A stretch of DNA of 64,000 nucleotides from Flavobacterium gawalongense (GTDB lineage Bacteria > Bacteroidota > Bacteroidia > Flavobacteriales > Flavobacteriaceae): positions 51,091 through 115,090 of the forward strand of contig NZ_VJZP01000010.1 of the NCBI RefSeq assembly GCF_007097265.1, written 5' to 3'. A model generated the notes under the pieces. The model did no database searches and had not been told where the DNA came from. It saw only the letters and a program-made list of their open reading frames with translations. This document shows, piece after piece, positions 1 to 9,181 of this stretch. Every line of letters starts with the position of its first letter. Position 1 is the stretch's first letter. A program made the translations under genes and the position numbers.

Positions 1-445
1 TCCGTTCTGTGTTTTCCCATTCAGTTCTCAAAAATTCACAAGCCAAAGCATAATCTTCACTAAAAAGATGGTAATAATCCGCGTCTTTTATTATTTTTTC
101 AAAAAGGGTTTGAGGTACACTATCCTTTCTAGTTGCTTTGATTAAGCTAGAAACTTTCTTTATATAATCATCAGATTTTCCTTTTTCTTTTAAAAAATCG
201 GCAGCAATAGCACTACTTAAATCTTCGTGGTTTGCACAACCATTTATATATCCGGTATCGTGAAACCAAGCTGCGATTAGTAGCATTTCTTTGTCAGAAG
301 GATTTAAATTTTCACTGTCGGACAATGTATTAACTGCATCAACTACGCCAAGTGTATGATTAAAATTATGATAGGTATATAAAACAGAAAGTTTATCTTT
401 GAGTAAATTACTAACAAAATCTTGGGCTTGATCGATAAGAGTCAT
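1..445 (-). CDS. HD-domain protein, N-terminal part (Pycsar-effector-type family likely)
   Basis: An open frame starts at the ATG complementary to 443-445 and runs off the left edge without a stop, giving about 148 residues. It shows an HD-phosphohydrolase layout: an early YHNFNHT segment, the WFHDTGY motif with the His-Asp pair, a downstream NHEDLS His, and a later KDADYYH aspartate, the usual set of metal ligands. From family knowledge, Bacteroidota carry proteins with this kind of N-terminal HD domain followed by a membrane-anchored Pycsar-effector-type region; that half would lie outside the window, so this part is inference. The gene is divergent from the phosphoesterase fusion, with only 25 bases between the two start codons, so their promoters must overlap. 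HD domain is confident; the exact role is unknown. Confidence 0.75.
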   Translation of the reverse strand, partial: MTLIDQAQDFVSNLLKDKLSVLYTYHNFNHTLGVVDAVNTLSDSENLNPSDKEMLLIAAWFHDTGYINGCANHEDLSSAIAADFLKEKGKSDDYIKKVSSLIKATRKDSVPQTLFEKIIKDADYYHLFSEDYALACEFLRTEWENTER

Positions 446-470
446 AAATAAATTTTTATACTACTAAATT

Positions 471-3400
471 ATGAAATTGTTTTCAGATAATTGTTTTATA
501 ACTTCAAATAAAGCAGTTTTTATATTATTTGCAACTGGATTCATTTTTCAATCGTGTACGACATATCACGCACAATTTGGCAAAAAAATCAAAACTCCGG
601 TATCACAAAACGCTACAGATAGTTCAAAAATTGCACACACCTTTTATTTAATTGGAGATGCAGGAAATGCCAATGAAAAAAAAGCACAGCAAACGCTTGG
701 TTTATTAGAAGATCGATTAAAAAAAGCAACCAAAAACTCTACTCTTTTATTTCTTGGCGATAATATTTATCCAAAAGGATTGCCCGCTACTGACAATCCA
801 AGTGAGCGAATTATTGCCGAAAATAAGTTAACAAGTCAACTAAAATTATCTAAAAACTTCAAAGGCCAAACCATTTACATTCCTGGAAATCATGATTGGT
901 ATAGCGGAATCAAAGGATTAGATCGCCAAGCTAAATTTGTAACCGAATATCTCAACGATAAAAAATCATTTTTGCCAAGAAAAAGCTGTGGTATTGATGA
1001 TTTGGAAATAAATAAAAATCTAACACTTGTCATCTTAGACAGTCAATGGTTTCTGGAGGATTGGGATAAAAGCCCAACCATAAACGATGACTGTGATATC
1101 AAAACACGGGAAGCTTTTTTTGACGAATTAGAAAACGTTCTGAATAAAAATCAGGAAAAAATAGTAATTCTGGCGCTTCATCACCCGTTGATGAGCAACG
1201 GATCGCATGGTGGCCAATTTTCATTGGAAAAACAACTCTTTCCATTGGAACAAAAAATTATGCTTCCAGTCTTAGGTTCTGTTATTAATCTAATCAGAAA
1301 AACATCTGGAATAAGTCCGCAAGATATTCATAATAAACAGTATACATTTTTTATCAAACGGGTAAAAACACTATTACACAGTCAGGATAATGTTGTTGTG
1401 GTTTCAGGTCATGACCACAATTTGCAATACATTGAAAAAGACAACATCAAGCAAATCATTAGTGGTGCCGGTTCAAAATCGGAAGCAGCAAAAGCCGTTT
1501 TTCCTGATGATTTTTCTTATGGTGGAAATGGTTATGCCGCATTGTCTGTTTATGAAAATGGAGCTGCAAAAGTTTCTTTTTATGGCAAAGAAAACAATAA
1601 AGAAAAACTGATTTTTGAACAATCTGTGTTAGATGAAAAAGACGATTACAGCACCAAAAATTTTCCAACATCTTTTGCTAAAACTACCATTGCAACCATC
1701 TATTCGGAGAAACAAACCAAAAAAAGCGGATTTTATAAATTTCTCTTTGGAAAGCATTATCGAAAATATTACAGTTTCCCAATAGAAGTACGAACAACAA
1801 CTATTGACACCCTTTTTGGAGGTTTAAAGCCGAAACGTGCCGGCGGTGGTCATCAGTCTAAATCATTACAACTCTTTGACAAAAATGGCAAAGAATATGT
1901 AATGCGTGCCCTGAAAAAAAGTGCTACTCGTTTTCTACAATCGGTTGCATTTAAAGACCAATTTATCGAAAACGAATTTGAAGACACCTATGCTGAGAAT
2001 TTTCTGTTCGATTTTTACACCACTGCGCATCCATATACTCCTTTTGCAGTGGGTAATTTAGCAGAAAAAATCGGCATTTCACATACCAATCCAGTATTGT
2101 ATTATATTCCAAAACATAAAGCTTTAAAAGATTTTAATACCAATTTTGGTGATGAATTGTATATGGTCGAAGAACGCCCAACCGATAGCCAAATAGGAGT
2201 CAAAAGCTTTGGCAAACCAACTTCAATTATTGGTACCGATGATTTGTTGAAAAACCTACACAAAGATTACAACTATACCGTTGATGAAAGCACCTATATT
2301 AAAGCACGATTATTTGACATGCTCATTGGCGATTGGGACAGACATGAAGATCAGTGGCGTTGGGGAGAATATAAACAGGGCAAAAAAATAATTTACAAGT
2401 CTATTCCGCGTGACAGAGATCAAGCTTTTACGAAATACGACGGTGCCTTTCTTTCCCTTTTGATGAATATGCCAGCATTACGCCACATGCAAACTTTTAA
2501 AGAGAAAATTAAAAATGTAAAATGGCTGAATCGAGAACCCTATCCGTTAGACCTTGCTTTTCTTAGAACTGCTGATGAAAACGAATGGTTAAAACAGGCA
2601 AAATACATTCAGGAAAATCTTTCGGATTCCGATATAGATGTTGCTTTTGATAATTTACCAAAAGAAGTTCAGAATGAAACTATCGAGGACATTAAACATA
2701 AATTAAAAATAAGAAAAAACCAACTACAGCACTATGCATCAGATTACTACAAAGTGCTCCAGAAAACGGTTTTAATTGTTGGAACGGATAAAAAAGACAA
2801 ATTTATAATTCAACACAAGGATAAGAACAAGCTTGAAATCGAAGTCTATCGATTAAAAAACGAAGGAGATGAATTACTGTACACAAAAGATTTTGTTGCC
2901 GGAAAAACAAAAAATATTTGGATTTATGGTTTAGATGACGATGATGTTTTTGAGGTAAAAGGAAACTCAAAATCAGACATAAACATTCGATTAATTGGAG
3001 GACAAAACAACGATTCCTATGTGATTGAAAACGGAAAAAAGGTAAAAATTCATGATTTCAAATCAAAGACAAATACTTATACTTTAGATTCTAAAACCAA
3101 AGTCGTTTTAACTGATGACTATGAAACAAGTTTTTATGATTATAAAAAGCCCAAATACAATGCTTTTTCAGGATTACCAAATATTGGTTATAATCCTGAT
3201 AATGGAATAAAATTAGGTTTCATTACTAACTATACCGTAAATAAATTCAATCAAAATCCGTACACACAAAAACACATCTTAAAAGCCAATTACTTTTTTG
3301 CCACAAGTGGATATGAACTAATTTACAACGCCCATTTTCCTAAATCAGTCGGTAAATGGGATTTGGATTTGGAAGCCCAATTCACGAGTCCGAATTTTAC

Positions 3401-4205
3401 GATTAATTATTTTGGTTATGGAAATGAAACCGTAAATAATGATGAAACTTTCGGAATGGATTACAATCGGGTACGTCTTAGAACGGTGAAAGTTATGCCA
3501 TCCATCAAAAAAATGGGAAGATATGGCAGCGCAATCCATTTCCAAACCTCCTTTGAAAGAATCAGTGTAGAAGAAACCAGTGATCGTTTTATAAACATTC
3601 CCGGAATCGTAAATCCTGACGTTTTTGAGAGCCAACAATTTGCAGGAGTGGTATTAAAATACAGTTTTGAGAATTACGACATTCCATCATTCCCCGCCAT
3701 GGGAATGGGATTTTCCATAGCTGGAAGTTGGAAAATGAATTTGAATGATACTAAAAGAAATTTCCCAACATTAGAAAGTAAACTTAATTTCAACCATAAA
3801 ATTGATACCAATGGCAAAATCGTATTGGCTACAATTTTGAAAGCAAAAATACTATTGAATAACAATTTTGATTTTTATCAAGGTGCTACTTTAGGGGGTG
3901 ATTATGATTTGAGAGGTTTTAGAAACGAACGTTTTTTAGGGAATCAATCTTTTTATCAAAGCAGTGATTTACGTTGGAATTTAGGAAAAATAAAAAGAAG
4001 CCTTTTGCCAATGTCTTACGGAATCTTAGGCGGTTTTGATTACGGCAGAGTCTGGCAAAAAGGAGAAGACTCCGATAAATGGCATCAATCATTTGGTGGA
4101 GGATTGTGGCTCAACGGACTCAATGCACTTACGGCGAGAATCACCTATTTTAAAAATGTTGATGAGGAAGCCCGAATCGCTTTTGGTTTAGGATTTGGAT
4201 TTTAG
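471..4205 (+). CDS. Lipoprotein: calcineurin-like phosphoesterase, kinase-like region and outer-membrane beta-barrel
   Basis: A 1244-residue protein. The N-terminus is a lipoprotein signal (hydrophobic stretch then QSC at about residue 29). Residues ~55-370 form a metallophosphoesterase: GDAGN, GDNIYPKG, GNHDWY, HHPLM and GHDHN are the metal-binding motifs in order. A middle region (~440-770) contains GDWDRHEDQW (~619) followed by PRDRDQAF (~645), which recalls the catalytic and metal-binding loops of CotH/Fam20/HipA-type kinases; that assignment is inference. The C-terminal ~350 residues look like an Omp85/BamA-type surface antigen, with DYDLRGFRNERF, alternating beta-strand patterns and a terminal aromatic residue. 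It probably sits in the outer membrane with soluble domains in the periplasm or at the surface. It overlaps the convergent downstream gene by 18 bases. The phosphoesterase and barrel are secure; substrate unknown. Confidence 0.85.
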   Translation: MKLFSDNCFITSNKAVFILFATGFIFQSCTTYHAQFGKKIKTPVSQNATDSSKIAHTFYLIGDAGNANEKKAQQTLGLLEDRLKKATKNSTLLFLGDNIYPKGLPATDNPSERIIAENKLTSQLKLSKNFKGQTIYIPGNHDWYSGIKGLDRQAKFVTEYLNDKKSFLPRKSCGIDDLEINKNLTLVILDSQWFLEDWDKSPTINDDCDIKTREAFFDELENVLNKNQEKIVILALHHPLMSNGSHGGQFSLEKQLFPLEQKIMLPVLGSVINLIRKTSGISPQDIHNKQYTFFIKRVKTLLHSQDNVVVVSGHDHNLQYIEKDNIKQIISGAGSKSEAAKAVFPDDFSYGGNGYAALSVYENGAAKVSFYGKENNKEKLIFEQSVLDEKDDYSTKNFPTSFAKTTIATIYSEKQTKKSGFYKFLFGKHYRKYYSFPIEVRTTTIDTLFGGLKPKRAGGGHQSKSLQLFDKNGKEYVMRALKKSATRFLQSVAFKDQFIENEFEDTYAENFLFDFYTTAHPYTPFAVGNLAEKIGISHTNPVLYYIPKHKALKDFNTNFGDELYMVEERPTDSQIGVKSFGKPTSIIGTDDLLKNLHKDYNYTVDESTYIKARLFDMLIGDWDRHEDQWRWGEYKQGKKIIYKSIPRDRDQAFTKYDGAFLSLLMNMPALRHMQTFKEKIKNVKWLNREPYPLDLAFLRTADENEWLKQAKYIQENLSDSDIDVAFDNLPKEVQNETIEDIKHKLKIRKNQLQHYASDYYKVLQKTVLIVGTDKKDKFIIQHKDKNKLEIEVYRLKNEGDELLYTKDFVAGKTKNIWIYGLDDDDVFEVKGNSKSDINIRLIGGQNNDSYVIENGKKVKIHDFKSKTNTYTLDSKTKVVLTDDYETSFYDYKKPKYNAFSGLPNIGYNPDNGIKLGFITNYTVNKFNQNPYTQKHILKANYFFATSGYELIYNAHFPKSVGKWDLDLEAQFTSPNFTINYFGYGNETVNNDETFGMDYNRVRLRTVKVMPSIKKMGRYGSAIHFQTSFERISVEETSDRFINIPGIVNPDVFESQQFAGVVLKYSFENYDIPSFPAMGMGFSIAGSWKMNLNDTKRNFPTLESKLNFNHKIDTNGKIVLATILKAKILLNNNFDFYQGATLGGDYDLRGFRNERFLGNQSFYQSSDLRWNLGKIKRSLLPMSYGILGGFDYGRVWQKGEDSDKWHQSFGGGLWLNGLNALTARITYFKNVDEEARIAFGLGFGF

Positions 4206-5072
4206 CTTTTTGATACTGACATTATATACATTTCCACCAATACTTTTGGTTCTTTCATCGGCTATGAATAATCTATCATTATCATTGAAACTAACCGCTT
4301 CCTTTTGGGAAAAATGGTCTAATTCGAGTATCGTTTTTGTTCCATTCAAAAAATTATCACCTTTAAAATTTTCGAATAACCAGATTTTGTCATGGGTCAA
4401 AATGGCAACTTTGGATTCATCCGGACTTATAGTAGCACTGGTAATTACACAATGATTATAGTTGTCACAAGTTTGGAATTCTCCCATTAAAACCGCTTGA
4501 TGAAAGCCGGGAGTATTGGGGATTTTATATAAAAAAGCAGTGCCTTCAAATCCTTTACTTCGGTTTTTGGTAAAGAGATAGAAATTATTTTTAAACTCAA
4601 AAAACCCTTCAACATCATAGAACATTTCAGTTTTTTTTGGTGGAAAATCTTTTTGTTCCGGATAAGCAAATGAGACTTTATAAGCTGGAACGACACTTTC
4701 AATATTTAATAAATTTTTGTCGATTTTATAAATGCACAAATCCTTTCTTTCATTATCATTGTTACCAAAATCGCCAATATACAGATTTCCTTCCTTGTCT
4801 TTTGTAATGTCTTCCCAATCTATATTCTCCGTATTTTCAATAGTTATCGTTTTTTCGATTTTGCCATTTTCTAAATTTAGAGCATAAATCGCATTTGCGT
4901 TACCGCTGTCTTCGAGTGTCCAAAGTAGATTGGTATTTGGAAAATAAATAATTCCTGAAACTTCTTTTAGCTTATTAGGCAAAGAATAAAGCGTTTCCAA
5001 TGAATCTGAATCTTGTTGACAAGATAAAAAAACAACTGCAAATAGGATAGAAATATAGTTTTTCAAACTCAT
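4188..5072 (-). CDS. Beta-propeller-like lipoprotein (SdiA-regulated-like)
   Basis: A 294-residue protein with a signal peptide ending in a lipobox (VVFLSCQQ), so probably a periplasmic or outer-membrane lipoprotein. The body has repeated beta-rich blades with patterns such as LWTLEDSGN, GNLYIGDFGN and RLFIADERT, typical of propeller folds including the SdiA-regulated/esterase-like families. The early phrase KLKEVSGI is common in that group. No catalytic residues can be named. Its 3' end overlaps the 3' end of the convergent phosphoesterase gene by 18 bases, leaving no room for an independent terminator between them. It lies 29 bases downstream of the next minus-strand gene (5102-6166), so the two may be cotranscribed. 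Function unknown. Confidence 0.7.
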   Translation of the reverse strand: MSLKNYISILFAVVFLSCQQDSDSLETLYSLPNKLKEVSGIIYFPNTNLLWTLEDSGNANAIYALNLENGKIEKTITIENTENIDWEDITKDKEGNLYIGDFGNNDNERKDLCIYKIDKNLLNIESVVPAYKVSFAYPEQKDFPPKKTEMFYDVEGFFEFKNNFYLFTKNRSKGFEGTAFLYKIPNTPGFHQAVLMGEFQTCDNYNHCVITSATISPDESKVAILTHDKIWLFENFKGDNFLNGTKTILELDHFSQKEAVSFNDNDRLFIADERTKSIGGNVYNVSIKKLKSKS

Positions 5073-5101
5073 TGTAGTGTAAATGTAAATTTATAAAAAG
5101 A

Positions 5102-6166
5102 CTAAAATCCGGTATTAAATAAATTTGTGTTTTTAAAGTTTCTGGTTATAAATTCAAAAGCAGCACTCATTACATTTCCCATGGATTTTGCTTTTTTAAA
5201 ATTTAAATCATTGGTATAATTATACAGTTCTAATTTCAATTGACTCAAATGTTCATCGGTAGAAATAACGTCAGAACCCATGATTTGCAATAATCTTTTG
5301 ATACGGTTTTCGGCAGAATGTATTCTTTTGGCTAAAACTGCTCGTTCTTCATCTTTATACTGTTCAATCGAACTATTTTGCAGTTTTTCTTTAACCAACT
5401 TTACCATTGGATAATTTTCTTTAAAAAACTGGGGACGATAAACTTTAAAATTTCCTTCGAAGCATTGTTGGTCAAAATCAATAGCCCGTATTTTATAAAC
5501 AACATGGTCAAAATCATGCGTTGGTACAATTACATAATTATAAGAGCGCATATCGCCCAGCAATCGAATCATACAGCGTTCATTGAACTTGACAAATTCT
5601 TTTGCTATTTGTGATTTCTCGATTTCGGTACAATCATTCAGAAGTGTTTTCATAAATACATCTCCAGGAATTCCCATAATATGTTCTTCAATTAAAGTGT
5701 CTTTGTACACTAAAAAATTTATTTTATCCGGGGACAAAATGTGCTCCAATTCAAGTCCATATACTCGGGAAGCATCAGCTTTCTTGATATAAAAATGGGT
5801 GTAATTATCGTTCAGGATATTTCTGACTTTGATTCGAAAAGGCTTCGAATTTCCAAAAGTGCAATAATCGATTGAATCAACATTCAGAAATTTAATAATT
5901 CCCAGATTACCATCGGAATGTAAAAGAGAATAGATTTTCATCAAAGTAAGATCAATCTCTTTTCGTTCAAATTCATTATAATACACTCGAATCCATAAAG
6001 TGTCCTGATCGTATTTGTCATACACATTTATGGAACCGGAAAAACGCAACAAATCATCATAAAAAATGGGCACTTTAGAGATTCTGTCAAAACGTTCCAG
6101 ATAATCCAAGAGTGAATTGTTTATAGGATAAGATGGTTTTTTAAAAAGCATTATTGGCTCACTCAT
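5102..6166 (-). CDS. Unrecognised 354-residue cytoplasmic protein, possible kinase-like fold
   Basis: Not recognised as a named family. There is no signal peptide or membrane segment. The segment LLGDMRSYNYVIV (about residues 203-215) followed ~20 residues later by IRAIDFDQ resembles the order of a catalytic loop and a DFG/DFD metal-binding loop in kinase-like folds, and a lysine-bearing beta-strand region precedes it; this is inference. The C-terminal third is helical and charged (DEERAVLAKRIHSAENRIKRLL). It reads towards the lipoprotein gene at 4188-5072, 29 bases away. Start chosen at the first ATG, which is preceded by AT-rich DNA without a Shine-Dalgarno sequence, as is usual in Bacteroidota. 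Confidence 0.7.
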   Translation of the reverse strand: MSEPIMLFKKPSYPINNSLLDYLERFDRISKVPIFYDDLLRFSGSINVYDKYDQDTLWIRVYYNEFERKEIDLTLMKIYSLLHSDGNLGIIKFLNVDSIDYCTFGNSKPFRIKVRNILNDNYTHFYIKKADASRVYGLELEHILSPDKINFLVYKDTLIEEHIMGIPGDVFMKTLLNDCTEIEKSQIAKEFVKFNERCMIRLLGDMRSYNYVIVPTHDFDHVVYKIRAIDFDQQCFEGNFKVYRPQFFKENYPMVKLVKEKLQNSSIEQYKDEERAVLAKRIHSAENRIKRLLQIMGSDVISTDEHLSQLKLELYNYTNDLNFKKAKSMGNVMSAAFEFITRNFKNTNLFNTGF

Positions 6167-6895
6167 TCGAAATATATTTAATGCAAAATTACAATAAATT
6201 ATAACATTCCGTTAAATCCAAATTACCTTGAAAAAACCTCCTTAATAATTTGACTTTTTACAAACTTTTACCAAACGTGATTAAATTAATAAATACATTC
6301 AAATATGATTTTTTTCAATTGGAAAATATCTAAAAAAGCTTGGAATACGGAAAACAAATGTGTAGTTATTCGGCTTTTTTTAATTCAAATAGAAATCGTA
6401 AGACTCGTTAAAAAGCACATTCTCTATTTAATAATATGAGGAATTTGTAAGATTTTTTTGTAAAAATTATATTACAAAAAAATAAAAAATAAGTTTTTAG
6501 TCGACTTAATTTGATTTTTATCGAATTATTAAATATTTTTATTATTTTAGATATTTCTCTTGACATTGAGTAAATTCTAAAATTGTGTTTTTATAAAAAT
6601 ATTTGTGTGTTTTTCAAAATTATTTCAAAAAAGATAGGTGATTTGTTTGTCAATTATAATTTATTGAATTATTGAAAAAAACATGCCTTATAATTTAGTT
6701 TTACCCTGTAAGAAAATTATTGCGTTAAATTGGACTTCTATTAAAAAGTACATCAGTTTAAAGCAGGTTTAAAAAAAAGTATGTTTTTATACAAACAAAC
6801 AAAACCATTTTTTAACGTTAAATAAAATATAAAAAGAAAATAATCACAAAATATTTGATTGTCCCCAAGACATTAAAATCTATTTAATACCTACT
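6167..6895. other. Long AT-rich intergenic region between divergent genes
   Basis: About 730 bases between the divergent starts of the unrecognised gene (minus) and the histidine kinase (plus). It is very AT-rich with many A and T runs. I see no open frame of useful length, no tRNA and no clear hairpin followed by a T-run. It must hold the promoters of both flanking genes and may contain an unrecognised leader or regulatory RNA. Confidence 0.6.
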
Positions 6896-8725
6896 ATGAC
6901 AAATAAACTTGAACTCTATTACAAAGCCGCACAATCAGCTAAAATAGGGATTTGGAAATTGAACTTAAAAACCAATCAAGTATTTTGGGATGCTGTTACA
7001 AAATGTATTCTTGAAGTACCTGAAGATTTCATTCCTATACATGGAAGTGGAATTAATTTTTATACAGAAGGAGAAAATAAAGACAAAATCGAATACCTCA
7101 TTGAGAAAGCGATTAGTGAAGGGATTTCTTTTGAAGACAAATTTCAAATCACCACGGCTAAAAATAATATCAAGCATGTAGAATGTATTTGTCAGGTGGA
7201 AATGAAAAATGGAAAACCTACCCAATTATTGGGCACTTTTCAAGACATCACAAAGGAGCAAAATTTAATTAACGAACTTCAATTAAATGTTGAGAAGTTT
7301 TCATCAATTTTCTCCAGTGCCAATGATGCTATTATTATTATTGATTCTTTAAATGGAATCATATCTGATTGTAATACAAGGGCATCAGAACTTACAGGAT
7401 ATGATAATTTAGAGTTAATAGGCTTGAACAATTCAGAATTATTTCCAACAAAACACAGAGAAAAAGATGATGCTTTTATTTCAAATCATTTAATAAGAGA
7501 TGATTACACTGTTAACGAGACCTATATAATAACCAAATCCGCAGATATAATACCTGTAGAAGTAGCCTCGGGTAAAAAATTTATGGTCAATGATAAAACG
7601 TATTTGGTCTGTTTCTTTAGAAATATTAGTGAGAGAAAAAATGTTGAGGGAAAGCTAAATTTACTCTCGCTTGCTGCTTCTGAAACTACTGACACTATCG
7701 TAATTGCAAATCCACAAGGTGAAGCAATATGGGCAAACAATGCTTATTTAAATCTGACAGGTTTAAGTATAGAAGAAGTAATAGGACAAAAGCCAGGATA
7801 TTTATCTAAAGGCCCTGAAACAGATTTACAAGCTACAGCAATAATGAGAAAAGCAATTCAGGATAAAAAAAGTATTAAAATTACTATCCTGAATTACAAT
7901 AAGCAAAAAAAAAAATACTGGTTTGAATTGAATATTACTACAGTATTTGATAGTCAAAATAATTTAATCAATTTTATTGGTGTAGGTCGGGATGTTACAC
8001 TCAGAATTGAGAAAGAGATTGAACTTAAGCATCTATTAGAAGTCACCAGCCAGCAAAACAAAAAGCTATATAACTTTACTCATATTGTTTCCCATAACAT
8101 TCGTTCACATACCAGCAATTTAGCGATGGTTGTCGATGTGATTGAAAATACAGAAAATACAGCTGAAAAACTTTCCTACTTTGATTTATTTAAAGAAGGA
8201 ACCGAAAAACTGTCAGAAACAATCGAATATTTAAATGAAATTATAACTATCCAGCAAAAAACAAATATTGAAAAAACTAAGATTCGTTTAAAAGACGAAA
8301 TCGAAAAAACAAAAAAGGCATTGAGTTTGGTTATTAAAGAAAGTCAGATAACAATAACCCATACTATTCCCAATGAATTAATAGTGAATACGATTCCCGC
8401 ATATCTGGACAGCATCTTGCTTAATTTGTTTACAAATGCTATAAAATACAGATCGCCAGAACGTGAAGCTATTTTAGAAATAGGTTATGAAGTTAATGAA
8501 AATTTTACCATTATAACTTTTAGGGATAATGGTTTAGGACTAAATTTAAAGCAAAACGGCCATAAAATTTTTGGCATGTATAAAACCTTTCACGGTAATG
8601 AAGATGCTAAAGGCATTGGATTATTTATTACTAAAAACCAACTTGTGGCCATGGGTGGAAAAATCGAAGTAGAAAGTGAAGTAGGTTTTGGCTCAGTTTT
8701 TAAAATCTATTTAAATGAAAAATAA
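6896..8725 (+). CDS. Soluble multi-PAS sensor histidine kinase
   Basis: A 609-residue protein with no signal peptide or membrane segment, so a cytoplasmic sensor. Three PAS-type modules can be read: ~5-120 (ending LGTFQDITKEQ), ~135-250 (ending CFFRNISERK) and ~255-375 (ending FIGVGRDVTLRIE). The third carries GQKPGYLSKGPETD, the position where LOV domains have GxNCRFLQGxxTD, but without the flavin-reactive cysteine. The phosphoacceptor region is THIVSHNIRSHTSNL, followed by an N-box (NLFTNAIKYRS), a G1-box (DNGLGLNL) and a G2 region (AKGIGLFITK). Its last 11 bases overlap the response regulator start, so the pair is translationally coupled. The input signal is unknown. Confidence 0.88.
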   Translation: MTNKLELYYKAAQSAKIGIWKLNLKTNQVFWDAVTKCILEVPEDFIPIHGSGINFYTEGENKDKIEYLIEKAISEGISFEDKFQITTAKNNIKHVECICQVEMKNGKPTQLLGTFQDITKEQNLINELQLNVEKFSSIFSSANDAIIIIDSLNGIISDCNTRASELTGYDNLELIGLNNSELFPTKHREKDDAFISNHLIRDDYTVNETYIITKSADIIPVEVASGKKFMVNDKTYLVCFFRNISERKNVEGKLNLLSLAASETTDTIVIANPQGEAIWANNAYLNLTGLSIEEVIGQKPGYLSKGPETDLQATAIMRKAIQDKKSIKITILNYNKQKKKYWFELNITTVFDSQNNLINFIGVGRDVTLRIEKEIELKHLLEVTSQQNKKLYNFTHIVSHNIRSHTSNLAMVVDVIENTENTAEKLSYFDLFKEGTEKLSETIEYLNEIITIQQKTNIEKTKIRLKDEIEKTKKALSLVIKESQITITHTIPNELIVNTIPAYLDSILLNLFTNAIKYRSPEREAILEIGYEVNENFTIITFRDNGLGLNLKQNGHKIFGMYKTFHGNEDAKGIGLFITKNQLVAMGGKIEVESEVGFGSVFKIYLNEK

Positions 8726-9116
8726 GCTAACTTATATTATTGATGACGATAAACTAACAGTAAAATTAACAAGCAGGCTTATTTCTAAAAATGAGTTTTG
8801 CGAAGAAATCAACTCATTTTTTAATGCCCAATATGCATTAGACGAATTAAAAAAAAATTATTCAAATATAGAAAATTTGCCCGATGCGATTTTGCTTGAT
8901 TTAAATATGCCTGTCATGGACGGTTGGCAATTTCTGGATGAGTTTATTCTTTTGCCAATAAAAAAAGAAATTTCAGTTTTTATTGTCACTTCTTCAATTG
9001 ATCCTGCTGACATAGAAATGTCAAAAAAATATGATGTGGTAAAAAACTACATTATAAAGCCAATTACCGCTGAAAAACTAGAAGCTGCTTCCATGTTAAT
9101 CTGTGCAAAAAACTAA
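8715..9116 (+). CDS. Single-domain response regulator
   Basis: A 133-residue CheY-like receiver with no output domain. YIIDDD near the N-terminus supplies the acidic pocket, ILLDLNMPVMDGW holds the phosphoacceptor Asp (~61), TSS the conserved Thr/Ser and IIKPIT the conserved Lys-Pro. It overlaps the upstream kinase gene by 11 bases, so the two are almost certainly partners. Without an output domain it must act by protein contact or as a phosphorelay intermediate; the only Hpt protein in the window is far away (56456-56800). It resembles the regulator at 17231-17638 in length and in the motifs LDLNMPVM and DP(A/E)D. Confidence 0.9.
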   Translation: MKNKLTYIIDDDKLTVKLTSRLISKNEFCEEINSFFNAQYALDELKKNYSNIENLPDAILLDLNMPVMDGWQFLDEFILLPIKKEISVFIVTSSIDPADIEMSKKYDVVKNYIIKPITAEKLEAASMLICAKN

Positions 9117-9181
9117 TTCCTGTTTAATAGTAACAAATCCTTACCTTGTTCGTCCTATACAAAATATAAAAAACGAACACT

